In this document: piece after piece, positions 10,545-20,142 of the stretch | Numbering within the stretch: the first letter of the stretch is position 1 | How the letters are laid out: each line of letters opens with the position of its first letter | Assembly: GCA_027943245.1 (NCBI GenBank) | Contig: JANDJZ010000196.1 | Location: forward strand, 1-64,000 | Source: Acanthamoeba sp. SK_2022b | Taxonomy: Eukaryota > Discosea > Longamoebia > Acanthamoebidae | Direction: 5' to 3' | Length of the DNA stretch: 64,000 nucleotides | Notes under the pieces: generated by a model | Seen by the model: the letters and a program-made list of their open reading frames with translations, nothing else | Databases searched by the model: none | Told to the model about the DNA's origin: nothing | Position numbers and translations under genes: made by a program

Positions 10545-13500
10545 CGCGGTCCCGACCAACTACAACAAACCCTGCATAGAAAAGTCAATAGTAGCACTCC
10601 TGGAACACCGTGACACCTTAACCAAAACAATAAAAAAAGACCACAAAAACATGGACAACAAAAACATGCGCCAATATACACACAACCTCATAGAAGCAGG
10701 ACACGCCAACCCCAGAGAGTTCTGGAGACTACTTGGGATAAAGAAACGCGCCCAACACACCATCAAAGCGGTCAGGAGAGTAATCAACGGCACCACACAA
10801 TATGACACAGACGAAAACACAATAAAATCTGAATTTGCTAAATGGTGGGGCTCACTCTTCACACATACACCAGACCAGCAAGGCCCAGAACCATGGATAC
10901 AGCACATCAAAAAAATCAGTACAGAACAAGATGAGCTCCTTAGCAATAACATCACTGAGAAAGAAGTAAGAGACGCCATTAAAAAAATGAGGAATACGAC
11001 ACCTGGGACAGATGGAATACCAGCAGCTGTGCTGAAGGCCCTGCCTGACAGACACATAGAAACACTAACCCACATATTCAACAAGTGCCTGAGTGGAGAC
11101 GAAATACCTGATAGCTGGAACGAAGCAGCAATCACACTTATATACAAAGAAGGGGACAAGGCACACCCTGGTAACTATAGACCCATCACACTACTACAGG
11201 TACAATATAAACTCTATACCAACATCCTCACAGCCAGACTATACAAAGCCTTCAATGATACGACCCTGAGCAAGCTGCAAAGTGGGTTCAGGCCAGGACA
11301 CTCCAGCCAAGACTGCATCAGAGCCCTAACAGACACAATAGAAGACAGTCTACAACATGATAAGGAGATACACCTAGCATACATAGACTTAAGCAAAGCC
11401 TATGATAGTGTCTCACATGAGGCACTGCTCAAAGTACTGGCGCTCCATGGGGTAAACAGCAACTTCATCAAAGCTATAGCCAACATATACAGACACAGCA
11501 CAGTACAGTTAAAAATCAACAACAGCCTCACCCAAAAAATCCCATACTCCAAAGGAGTCTGACAAGGTGATGGCCTCTCACCACTCCTCTTCATCATCTT
11601 CCTCAACCCACTGATCAAATGGATAGAAAATGACAACACAGCAGGATACACCTTCACCAACCAGCTCAAACTAGCCCTGCTGGCATACTGTGATGACATA
11701 GTACTGCTAGGCCGTAACAAAACTGACATAGACCACACCTTTAACAAACTAATACAGTATTACGATCACCACAACTTACAGATCAACACCAGTAAATCAG
11801 GTTACACCACCAACGCCACCAACCAGGCGTATAACCTCAAATATCACAACGACCACATCAGTAAAATAGGTCCAAATGAACACTACAAATACCTTGGCAT
11901 CTGGATCAGCCTCACACTCAACTGGGACAAGCAAATAAACGATACAAAAAACAAAGCCATGGCCTGCCTGGCCATGCTGAAACACAAACGCCTACCAGCG
12001 GATCTCATGGCCACAGTACTCAACGCCACAGTGACAGCAGTGGTGGCCTACAGCCTACATGCTGTCCCCTACAGAGAAGAAACCCTACAATCCATCAACA
12101 CACAAATGGTGAACGCCCTTAAACACAGATTGGGACTACCCAGGAGATATGACAATGAGCCCATATACCTGGACACAGAAGAAGGTGGACTAGGGCTCAC
12201 CAACCTCCTCACCAAGGCCCAATACATTGACGCCAGCACCACCACCAACATGCTCAATGCCAACACAATAGCCACAGACACAATCCTGGCGAGCATGGTC
12301 AACTTACCCACCCCCATTAATGCTCTGGGCAGATGGCACACAGCCCTACAAGCAGTAGAGATCACACCCATTGTCAACCTGATAGACCCCAACTCCCTAC
12401 ATGTGGGTTGTAGCAGCACCAATACCATTATCTACAAACTCTACAAGCTGGGCATCACAAAGTGGGAGATGCTGCCCCAGGACCCTGAACTACTGAGGAA
12501 GTACTGCGAAACTGCGTGCCTACCAAGCAAACCAAGCAGCACAGATATCAGAGAGCTTGTTACTAAACAACAAGCCATAACAATAAACAACATCCAAGGG
12601 CGCACACCCAAACAACCCAAACCAGTTACCACCATGCTCGAACTCACTGAAACAGAAGGCTACACCACCATGAACTATGCCACTAACACCCTAAGGATAT
12701 GGACAGATGGAGGGCACAAGGATGGCACCTCAACAGCTGCAGTGTATGCAGGAAACCACCCACTACTCCAAAGGAAAATACTCATACACAAGGAGGATCC
12801 TCCTTTATTGGAGAACTCGTAGCCATACTTGTAGCCCTGCAAATGGCCCCCACAGGTGTCAACCTGGAAATTGACTGCACCAGTGCCATAACAGCCATAG
12901 AGAACTCAATGGAAAAAAGGGCAACAGGCCAACACTGATGGACGCAGCATTATCAGAGCTGTCCTCCTGCTCCTCAGAGAAAGAAGGGAGGCCAAAATAC
13001 TCACCCACTTTACATACATACCAAGCCACATTGAAGAAAAAACAGCCAAGTACAAGACCATAGGAGGGAACACACTCACCAAATGGAATGACAAGATTAA
13101 AGCCATCAAAGAATGGCATGGCGCAGACTTCCACAGCCTGACAGCTGGCAACATAGCAGCAGACCGCCTGGCCACAGAGGCAAGGACAAACCCCACTACC
13201 ACATACCAAAGAAACTGCTCTACATCAATGGACAACGTAGTACTGGCCAACAAAGACGGAGGCATCGTTGAAGCAGGACTCAAGGAGACCGTCTACAAAG
13301 CACACGCAAACAAAAGAAGGGGTAAACAGCAGGCACGAAAGTCAAGAGGGGAATACCTACGCGACAAAGACACTGACTACGCCAACTCGGTGGTACCCAG
13401 CACTGAAGAAGATCGCGGACTCAACCTATGGGCATACAAAGCAAGACTCAAGTCCCAAGCCCCAAATGCGGAAAGCATGCACCTCTACTGGGACAGGACG

Positions 13501-14090
13501 GACAGTGAAGGAGTGTGGGTGGCCAAAACCGAACCAGAAGGGCCGCACGCAGACTCATGGAGCATCAACAAAATGGTACATAGCACTCAAGAATGCCCCC
13601 TTTGCACCAACGACAAAATCTGCGGGGCAGACACAGCCATCCTATACAGAGAGGCAGCGAGGCCAGGACACAAAGACATGCACCACCACATCTACACAGA
13701 ATGCCCAGCCACGCAACACATACGCGACGCCCGCGACCAAGAAATAACCTGCCACGTCTTAGAAGTATCCTCCAACAAACTGATGGACCACAGCGACATC
13801 ACCCTATGGTTCGGGAAAACTCAGGCCGACGCAGCTAAACTAACTGGCCCAAGCGCGCAACTCGCCCGGTACAACGGGAACATGGGAGCACTGGGGTACT
13901 GCCCGCGGGCGCTGAAAGAAGCATTACACACATGGGGAGTGCCTAGCGACTCCGCCAAAGAGTGCATCCGCAGCGTACTTAACATAGCCTGCCGACATGC
14001 CAGGGACATGTGGAACACGCGACGAGCAGGCATCACAGCGAGCAGAAAAATCGCCCGGAACACCCTTAAGGGGCCATCCCGCAGTTTTTT
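10545..14090 (+). pseudogene. LINE reverse transcriptase-RNase H-zinc finger region, broken
   Basis: The RT fingers and palm are readable: TPGTDGIPAAVLKAL, NYRPITLLQ, SGFRPGHSSQDCIRAL, motif A AYIDLSKAYDSVSHE and motif C YCDDIVLLG (Cys where many LINEs have Ala). A TGA at 11560-11562 interrupts what should be VRQGDGLSP, probably CGA to TGA. RNase H follows with TDGG, IGEL, IDCTSA and NIAADRLA, giving all four acidic positions. A frame change near 12800 and a second near 12935 break it. Downstream, an open frame (13228-14092) carries CPLC..HHHIYTEC, the zinc-binding motif common at LINE C-termini. With the DNA transposon removed, the frame would end RNTLKGIT and stop just after the insertion site. 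Confidence 0.85.
14066..14069. repeat. TTAA target-site duplication, left
   Basis: TTAA directly before the terminal inverted repeat, matched by TTAA at 18443-18446. Confidence 0.9.
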
Positions 14091-14131
14091 TTAAATGGTG
14101 GTGGCGACGGAACGCAATTTGGGTTTCGGAA
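14070..14131 (+). repeat. Left terminal inverted repeat
   Basis: Starts GGGGCCATCCCGCAG. The first 32 bp are an exact inverted match to the right end, followed by a six-base mismatch and a further match around ACGGAACGCAATTT. Confidence 0.92.
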
Positions 14132-14179
14132 AAATTTGAGCGCGTTTACCGGACAAAAACCGGCAAAACCCCTGGAATC

Positions 14180-14206
14180 CCAAACATGGACCGCGACCAT
14201 GTTTGG
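14180..14206. repeat. Subterminal hairpin of the DNA transposon
   Basis: CCAAACATGG, a 7-base loop, then CCATGTTTGG. Pairing extends imperfectly through GGAATC/AATTCC on the flanks. It is a candidate transposase-binding or folding element just inside the left end. Confidence 0.7.
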
Positions 14207-14397
14207 AATTCCTTTCCTCCCTGGCATAAAGGCGGATTGTGTGGGGTGAAAGAAAAAAGAATTTCTCTGACCTCCGGCTGATAAAAAAATTGAAAACAGA
14301 AAGTGGTAGGTTAAATCATGCGCCAAATCTATCCTAGGGTCTGTGTGTGTGGGAGAAAGTTGAAGAACAAAAGCCAAGGCACTTGGCACAAGGCTCG

Positions 14398-17300
14398 ATG
14401 TACACTAGTACACCATGGTATCTTACCTCCCAATTCATTCAGACCTCCCAACAGACTTCTGACCCCCCCCCCACAGGCTGCCCTCTGTCCACGCCCAGCA
14501 CACCATTGGCCTCCGTGTCGCCCGCACCCTGCACACCGTCGGCCTCTGTGTCACCTGCGCCCAGCACACCGTCGGCCTCCATGTCGCCCGCGCCCAGCAC
14601 ACTGTCAGTCTCCGTGTCGCCCGTGCCCCGCACACCGTCAGCTTCCATGTCACCCACGCCCAGCGCACCGTCAGCCTCCATGTTGCCCGTGCCCAGCACA
14701 CCGTCGGCCTCTGTGTCGCCTGTGCCCTGCACACTGTCGGCCTCCGTGTTGCCCGCGCCCAGCACACCGTCGGTCTCCATGCCGCCCGCACCCAGCACAC
14801 CGTTGGCCTCCGTGTCGCCTGCGCCCAGCACACCGTCGGCCTCCGTGTTGCCCGCGCCCTGCAGCCCACCACCGTTGGCCTCTGCGCCGCCTGGCATGCG
14901 CTTGACCGTGGCGATGGTGATGGAAAGACTGGCTGCCATTGCATCAGTCACGTGGTCGGAACCAACCACCATTGAGCAGTGTATACGTGAGGTATTATCG
15001 CGCACCCAAGTAAACATGGACTCGACCCCGTCGTCGTCAGCTACTGGTGCAGCGATCCGCACCGCACCCACCCTCTCGCAGCACGCTGTTGTGGTGTGCA
15101 AGGCACTGCCGCCACGGGCCATTGTCGACATGGACCAGTGGCTGCTTGGCATCGAGCAACAGCACTGCACATTGGCCAACTGTGGAGGGTCACGCCGAGT
15201 GCGCATGGGCGAGAGGAGGGGAGAGGTGGTTATCATCACAACAAGGTGCACACGGTGCAAGGAAACCGAGAAGATCACCAATGTCGCACGGTGGGAGAAA
15301 ACGAAGCGTACCGGAAAGCGAGGGCCACCAGTCGAACGCTTCAACCACGAGGTTGTAGCATCTCAGCTGCTTGCTGGTGGGACATACGAGGTCTACCGTC
15401 AGCACCGCCACGAACTTGGCCTCGGGTCTCTGAGCAAGAGCGCCTACCGTATGGTGGAGCTGCGGGTCGAGGCGGCAATCATGGCAAGTGCAGCACAGAG
15501 GGAGGCGGAGTACTTTGAGAACTGCTGGACAGGCAAGTGGAAGCTGGCGATTGCTGGTGATGGCTCGTGGCTCAACCGCCACAACTCCAGAGTGGGCCAC
15601 TACACCATCACCGACACCACAAAGGGAAAGATCATCTGTGAGATCACATTGATCAAGAGGGTCACGTGCATGGTCAATGGCAAGGAGGTGGTAATTACCA
15701 ACGGCAACTATGATGGAACATCGAAGGGCATGGAGGCCGAAGCCTGTCGACAATGCTTCGCCAAGCTCGAGAAGGAGCAAGTGCTCAACGCCATCAGTAC
15801 ATGCACCACTGATGATGACTCATCTGTCAAGAAAATCATCGCTGAGGATCCACGACTTGCACACATCAAGGTAGGACCACCACTCTCTCCTGTGTGCATG
15901 CCCCCTCCACACTTACTGATTAGCTTGGCGGTGTTCAGAGGTATGTGGACAAGGGCCACTATGTCAAGGCCTTCTCCAAAAGAATAGTGAAGACCTTGGG
16001 TAAGGCAAACGCACTTGAGGGCTTTGGTGCAAGGATGGGCAGCTGGGTGAAGCGCTGCATCCGATACAGCCATGTATGCACCCATCGCCAACACTACTAA
16101 GTGATTGCCACAGTCAACTGATTACCCATGCACATCTTAGGGGTCAGGAGATTCAGAAAAGGAGCAAAGGGCCACATACCTTGCTGAGGTGGTCCGTCGG
16201 CTTGAGCATGGCCTCGCTCACTACCTCTTGCCAGTCTGCAACAGAGGATGCCCATGCTACACCCCTGATCGTCAACTTAGTTGGTCAGAAATCGAGGAAG
16301 ACGCCAGCATCCTCCCACCCGAGCTGGAGGTCAAGATCATCTCGTACCTGCCAACAAAAGCCTTCATTGCCTACACCTCGACCTGTCGCACTCTCTACGC
16401 CCTCGCACGCGATCAAAAATATCGGCACCACTTTGAGCATCGGCGCGAGAAAAAGAAATTCATTCCATACCAGGACAAGCTTGAGGCCAAGTTTGAGAAG
16501 GTGATCGAAATCTTCAACACTGCCATCGAAGACGTCGACCTGTATGCACATGATCAGCACACGTGCTACAACGAGGCCGCCAATGGAACCCGCACGCACG
16601 ACATGCCGAAGCACAAGACCTTCCCGAGCACAGCCATGAGCCGTACTGCAGGAGCACGGCTCAAGTTCAACGAAGGTGTTGGTGTTGCAAAGGAGCTCAT
16701 CCACAAGAACCTCGGTCTCACTCCGAACAGACTGCAGGCGGCAGAGTGGAAGCGCCTCGATGGGCAGCGTACCAGGACCAAGAAGCGCCGGGCCACTGAA
16801 GCATTCCGCAAACAGACCATCGCCAACTACAAGCGCAAGGCCAAGCGACGAAAGCACGAGTTAGCAGTGTCGAAGAAGCGTGGTGACGAGTACCGGGCGG
16901 CAGACAAGAAGGCCAAGACGACCATGACCAACACCACCAAGCAACCACTGCCAAAGGTGCACCCCCCGCGCCGCTCCAATTAGTTGAATGGGTGATGCAT
17001 GTTCTCCTGGTGCTGACGATGGCCTCCTTCTCTGTATCAAAAGCCATCACCGCCACTGCCGTTAGTCATCCATGGTCCGCTCACTGCTGCAGTGGTCAAT
17101 AAGATGAACGGCAAGCAAGTTGACGCAGAGATGAAGGCGCGTGGGCTGGTGCTCACATACCTCAAGAAGGGCGACCTGGCAGACAGGAAGCGGCGTCTGC
17201 TCCTCTTCATCGCCGACCCTGTAGCCAACCTACACCTCACCCAACATCAGTGTCCTGGCCGGCGACGAAAGATTGAGGAGACTACAACGCCCAACAAGGT

Positions 17301-17594
17301 ACTCCCATCCCAACTCCACCACTTGCCCAACGACTCACAATGAGGGTCACACAACAGACCGGCCAAAAAGTGGGAGACGACGTACCAGAAGTGGGAAGAG
17401 CGGTACAACAGATGGGAGACAACACGAAGAAGAGGAAGATGATGGACGCTGGTGACCCAAGCGTGGGTGGCAGTGTGGCTGAATTGGCGGAGCAAGCGGT
17501 CAGTGATGAGCGGCGCAGCAAGCAAATGAGGGGTGATGTGGGTGATCTACAATGGGTGTGGCAGCAAGGAACGACAGGGAGCGTGGCCAATTAG
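14398..17594 (+). CDS. Kolobok/Mutator-like transposase with F-box-like and SAP-like segments
   Basis: Start ATG at 14398 in the frame that runs through an 11-residue repeat array (SPAPSTPSASV-like) into the catalytic part. A CX4C...CX2C zinc-binding stretch (CTLANCGG, TTRCTRCKETE) is followed by AIAGDGSWLNRHNSRVGHYT (first Asp), NYDGTSKGMEAEACRQCF, CTTDDDSSVKKIIAED (second Asp) and, after an intron, YVDKGHYVKAFSKR..GSWVKRCIRYSH. Further exons give LEHGLAHYLLPVCNRGCPCY, an F-box-like block (LPPELEVKIISYLPTKAFIA), HTCYNEAANGTRTHDMPKHK and a basic tail ending near 16983. A SAP-like segment (MNGKQVDAEMKARGLVLTYL) lies at 17104-17210, and a last charged exon may end at 17594. Exon joins after 16080 are uncertain, and the 3' frames may belong to a second protein. 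Confidence 0.72.
14480..14875 (+). repeat. Coding minisatellite, about 12 units of 33 bp
   Basis: Each unit encodes a variant of SPAPSTPSASV. The unit length is a multiple of three, so the reading frame is kept. Units differ at scattered bases, for example CCG/CTG and TCC/TTG changes, so the array is not freshly expanded. Confidence 0.9.
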
Positions 17595-17768
17595 CAACGC
17601 GCCTGGAACATCACAGTGATGAGCACAACACATGTATTACCTAAGGAACGAGTGAAAATATGCACTTATTGAAAGAGAAAGATCATATGTGGAGCATGGC
17701 CATCAAATGTGTAGAAGTGAGGGAGGTACTTGTTGGTTTTGAGTTTGTTGTACTCGATGTGCCACTCG

Positions 17769-18167
17769 TCAGCTCTGGCTGGAGCCAGAGCCGGAGCCGG
17801 AGCTGGAGCCGCCGCCCGTAGCACTGCTGCACTGCTGACACAAGTGGGCAGCAGGGGAGTGGTGATGGTGGGACTGTGGGACAGTGAATGTCGTGAGGGT
17901 GCGGGGGGTGGGGGGTATACCGTGCTGCGGCGGTGATGTTGAGGGTCCATCCGGCGCCATGCCCGGCGGGGGCGCCCCGCGCGAGGGGACAAGGGGACAG
18001 GGGGGGGGGGCGCCGGGGGGAGGCAGTCCCCGGTGGGGCGGTCCGCTGTATGATGAGGCAAGAGAGGGCGGCAGAGGCCCACCATCTGCTAAACCGGCGC
18101 CTGGGCCATAGGCCCGCCTTGGTGTTGCTGCGGTGGCTGCGGCGGTGGGGGCTGAGGTGGGGTCCAC
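17769..18167 (-). CDS. Possible proline-rich ORF inside the DNA transposon
   Basis: 132-codon frame opposite to the transposase, starting MDPTSAPTAAATAATPRRAY and rich in Pro, Gly, Ser and His (PPHRGLPPPGAPPP). No domain is recognised. Neighbouring minus-strand frames are also open because the DNA is GC-rich, so this may be a shadow. It is listed only because the right third of the element (17.6-18.4 kb) holds nothing else. Confidence 0.22.
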   Translation of the reverse strand: MDPTSAPTAAATAATPRRAYGPGAGLADGGPLPPSLASSYSGPPHRGLPPPGAPPPCPLVPSRGAPPPGMAPDGPSTSPPQHGIPPTPRTLTTFTVPQSHHHHSPAAHLCQQCSSATGGGSSSGSGSGSSQS

Positions 18168-18381
18168 GAGGAGGAGCGGCGCGGCGGCGGAGGAGGCTGG
18201 TCAGGTCGGACGTGGCCTCGGCCGAGTCGGCGGGCGTTGAAGCGGAAGACGGAAACAGATTGACGAACCAAGTGAGGAGTGTGGTTTTTGAATTATCCGT
18301 CACATAGTACAAATGTTTTATGGAACGGTTGGTGTTTTCCCACAACATTTTCTTTAACACCTTATTTCATGAAACACGTTT

Positions 18382-18442
18382 CACCAAACCGAAATTGCGT
18401 TCCGTGTTGTCCACCATTTAAAAAAAACTGCGGGATGGCCCC
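18382..18442 (-). repeat. Right terminal inverted repeat
   Basis: Reverse complement of the left end; the outer 32 bp are identical, and it is followed by TTAA at 18443-18446. Confidence 0.92.
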
Positions 18443-18476
18443 TTAAAGGCATAACATAAAAGCCAGCAAAAAAAAA

Positions 18477-18529
18477 GGACGCAGGGAGGGGCCTACGCCC
18501 TAGACCCCAAACGGGGCTCCTCCCTGTCC
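18477..18529 (+). other. 3' stem-loop of the LINE
   Basis: GGACGCAGGGAGGGGC pairs with GGGGCTCCTCCCTGTCC around a short loop, directly before the ACTAA-repeat tail. A hairpin at this place is a known recognition site for LINE reverse transcriptases; that role here is inferred. Confidence 0.6.
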
Positions 18530-18552
18530 GCATAAACTAAACTAAACTAAAA
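18530..18552 (+). repeat. ACTAA-repeat tail of the LINE
   Basis: CATAAACTAAACTAAACTAA at the 3' end, directly before the right target duplication. It serves as the tail in place of poly(A). Confidence 0.8.
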
Positions 18553-18568
18553 AGCCACACAAAGATGG
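18553..18568 (+). repeat. LINE target-site duplication, right copy
   Basis: AGCCACACAAAGATGG, identical to 7299-7314. Its ATG at 18565 is the start codon of cereblon. Confidence 0.92.
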
Positions 18569-19277
18569 AAGGGGCAAGGGAGGAACCACCACCGACAGAT
18601 GATGAAGGGCAACTGCCGCCTATGGTGGCTGAGGAAGGCGAGGCAGAAATGGCAGAATCAGAAAGACAAAGGAGCACAACCGCGTCGGGTGCCGGTGGTC
18701 CGCCAGAAGAGCGGAGCGACTTTGAAGATGACGATTACGATTACGACGACCCCCACTCGCAACAATCGATTTACAGCTCGGACGAGAACGGCGGCGTGGG
18801 CTCCGAAATGGACGAGCGCAGCCGCAACGGCTTCTTGCACGGCGGCCAAGCTGCCGAACAGGAGGAGGACGATGCCGCCGAGCTGGACGACTACTACCAG
18901 GGCACCGAGGACGATCCCCTGCTGGAGAACGTCGGTGGCGGCGATGACCAAGAGGAGGACGACGGAATGCTGGCGCCCGAAGAAGCCCAGGCCATGCTCG
19001 AGCACCTGCGAGCCGTGTGGAGCCGCCTGCGGGCAACCGGTGGTGACAACTCGCCCCAAGAAGAAGAGGAAGAGGAGGAGGAAGAAGAGGAAGATCATGA
19101 AGAAGATGAAGAGGAGGAGGAAGAGGAGGGCGACGTGAACTACAATCGCACGCTGCCAGCCACACACGCCTATCTCGGGGAAAACATGGACACCGTCACC
19201 GGTCGCACCTTCTTGTCCAGCGAGCAGCGGTAGATCCATGCACGCGCGCGCACATGAGGCAGCAATTGGAGCACTGA

Positions 19278-19339
<62 letters not shown>

Positions 19340-20073
19340 TATGTGTGTGATATGTGTGTGATATGTGTGTGATATGTGTGGCAGGGTGCTGCTGCCTATA
19401 TTCCCGCTGCAGGGCATCGTGCTGCTGCCCGGCGAGATTCTGCCGCTGCGCCTCTTCTCCGACGCCTACGTGCGACTCATGCAACGACTGCTCACTAAGG
19501 GTGAGCCCACTCACCGACTCAACAGCTAGGCGCGCGCGCACACCACACCCACTCACGCACTCGCACAAATGTACGGCAGAGTCGGTCGACGGCGAGCTGC
19601 AGGGGACCCTGGGCGTGGTCAACATCCCCAAGACTCCGCGTCGGTCCCCCTCTCCCTCGTCAAGGTACAGCGGGGGCACCCAATCAAGTCAATCGGTGGG
19701 GCATTGGGGGGGGGGGCAAAGCAAGGCAAAGCAGGCGTGGCTGTTCGTGACTCACGCTCGGGGCGTATGACCAGGCCAGATGAGGATAACGTGACCCATC
19801 GACTCGCGCTCGTGGGCACCACCGCCGAGGTGCTGCTGCCCCCCCCCCCCACTGCGCCAGCTCCGCCCCGCCCCGCGCAACCCGATTCTCACCGCGATTG
19901 CCCGCGCGCGCATCGTTGCCTGCTGCTGCAGGTACGGTCGATTTCCAAGCATCCCTCGGCCGACGGAGCGGTCAACGCGCTGACCGTGGGGAGGCAGCGC
20001 TTCCGGATCCTCCGGTACGCTCCTACGCCCGACGTCGTGTCCAAAAAGAGGAACATGTTGTTGTGGGGGCAAG

Positions 20074-20142
<69 letters not shown>

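Larger units (their letters stand above)
14070..18442 (+). mobile_element. Kolobok/Mutator-like DNA transposon nested in the LINE
   Basis: 4,373-bp element with near-identical terminal inverted repeats starting GGGGCC and a TTAA duplication on both sides. TTAA is the target of piggyBac and Kolobok elements. The encoded transposase has the GDGSW, NYDGTSKGMEA and DDDSS block pattern of the Mutator-like/Kolobok type, not the piggyBac type. The element has a GC-rich body with a coding minisatellite and sits in the sense orientation of the LINE. It interrupts the last codons of the LINE frame, so it is younger than the LINE. The identity of both ends and the largely open transposase suggest a fairly recent insertion. 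Confidence 0.9.
7315..18552 (+). mobile_element. Degenerate APE-type non-LTR retrotransposon (LINE) with nested DNA transposon
   Basis: Bounded by exact 16-bp target duplications. It ends in a short ACTAA-repeat tail, as expected for target-primed reverse transcription. Without the nested element and its extra TTAA it is about 6.9 kb. Its sense strand is rich in A and C, unlike the GC-rich host exons. Order: leader, ORF1 with an RRM-like domain, AP-like endonuclease, reverse transcriptase, RNase H, a CCHC/HHC zinc-binding motif and a 3' hairpin. RNase H and the APE endonuclease point to the I/Tad/Ingi-like side of LINEs; the exact clade is not decided. The copy is dead, with an internal deletion near 10.52 kb, an in-frame TGA at 11560 and frameshifts in RNase H. 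Confidence 0.9.

Noticed and set aside
14480..14875. CRISPR-like array of regular repeats
   Set aside because: Units are contiguous 33-bp coding repeats without unique spacers, in a eukaryotic gene.
14439..15344. 301-codon minus-strand frame with AGDTEADGV repeats
   Set aside because: Antisense of the 33-bp minisatellite; the plus frame continues into recognised transposase blocks.
14066..18446. piggyBac element because of TTAA
   Set aside because: The ends begin GGGG rather than the usual piggyBac CCY, and the transposase motifs are Mutator/Kolobok-like.
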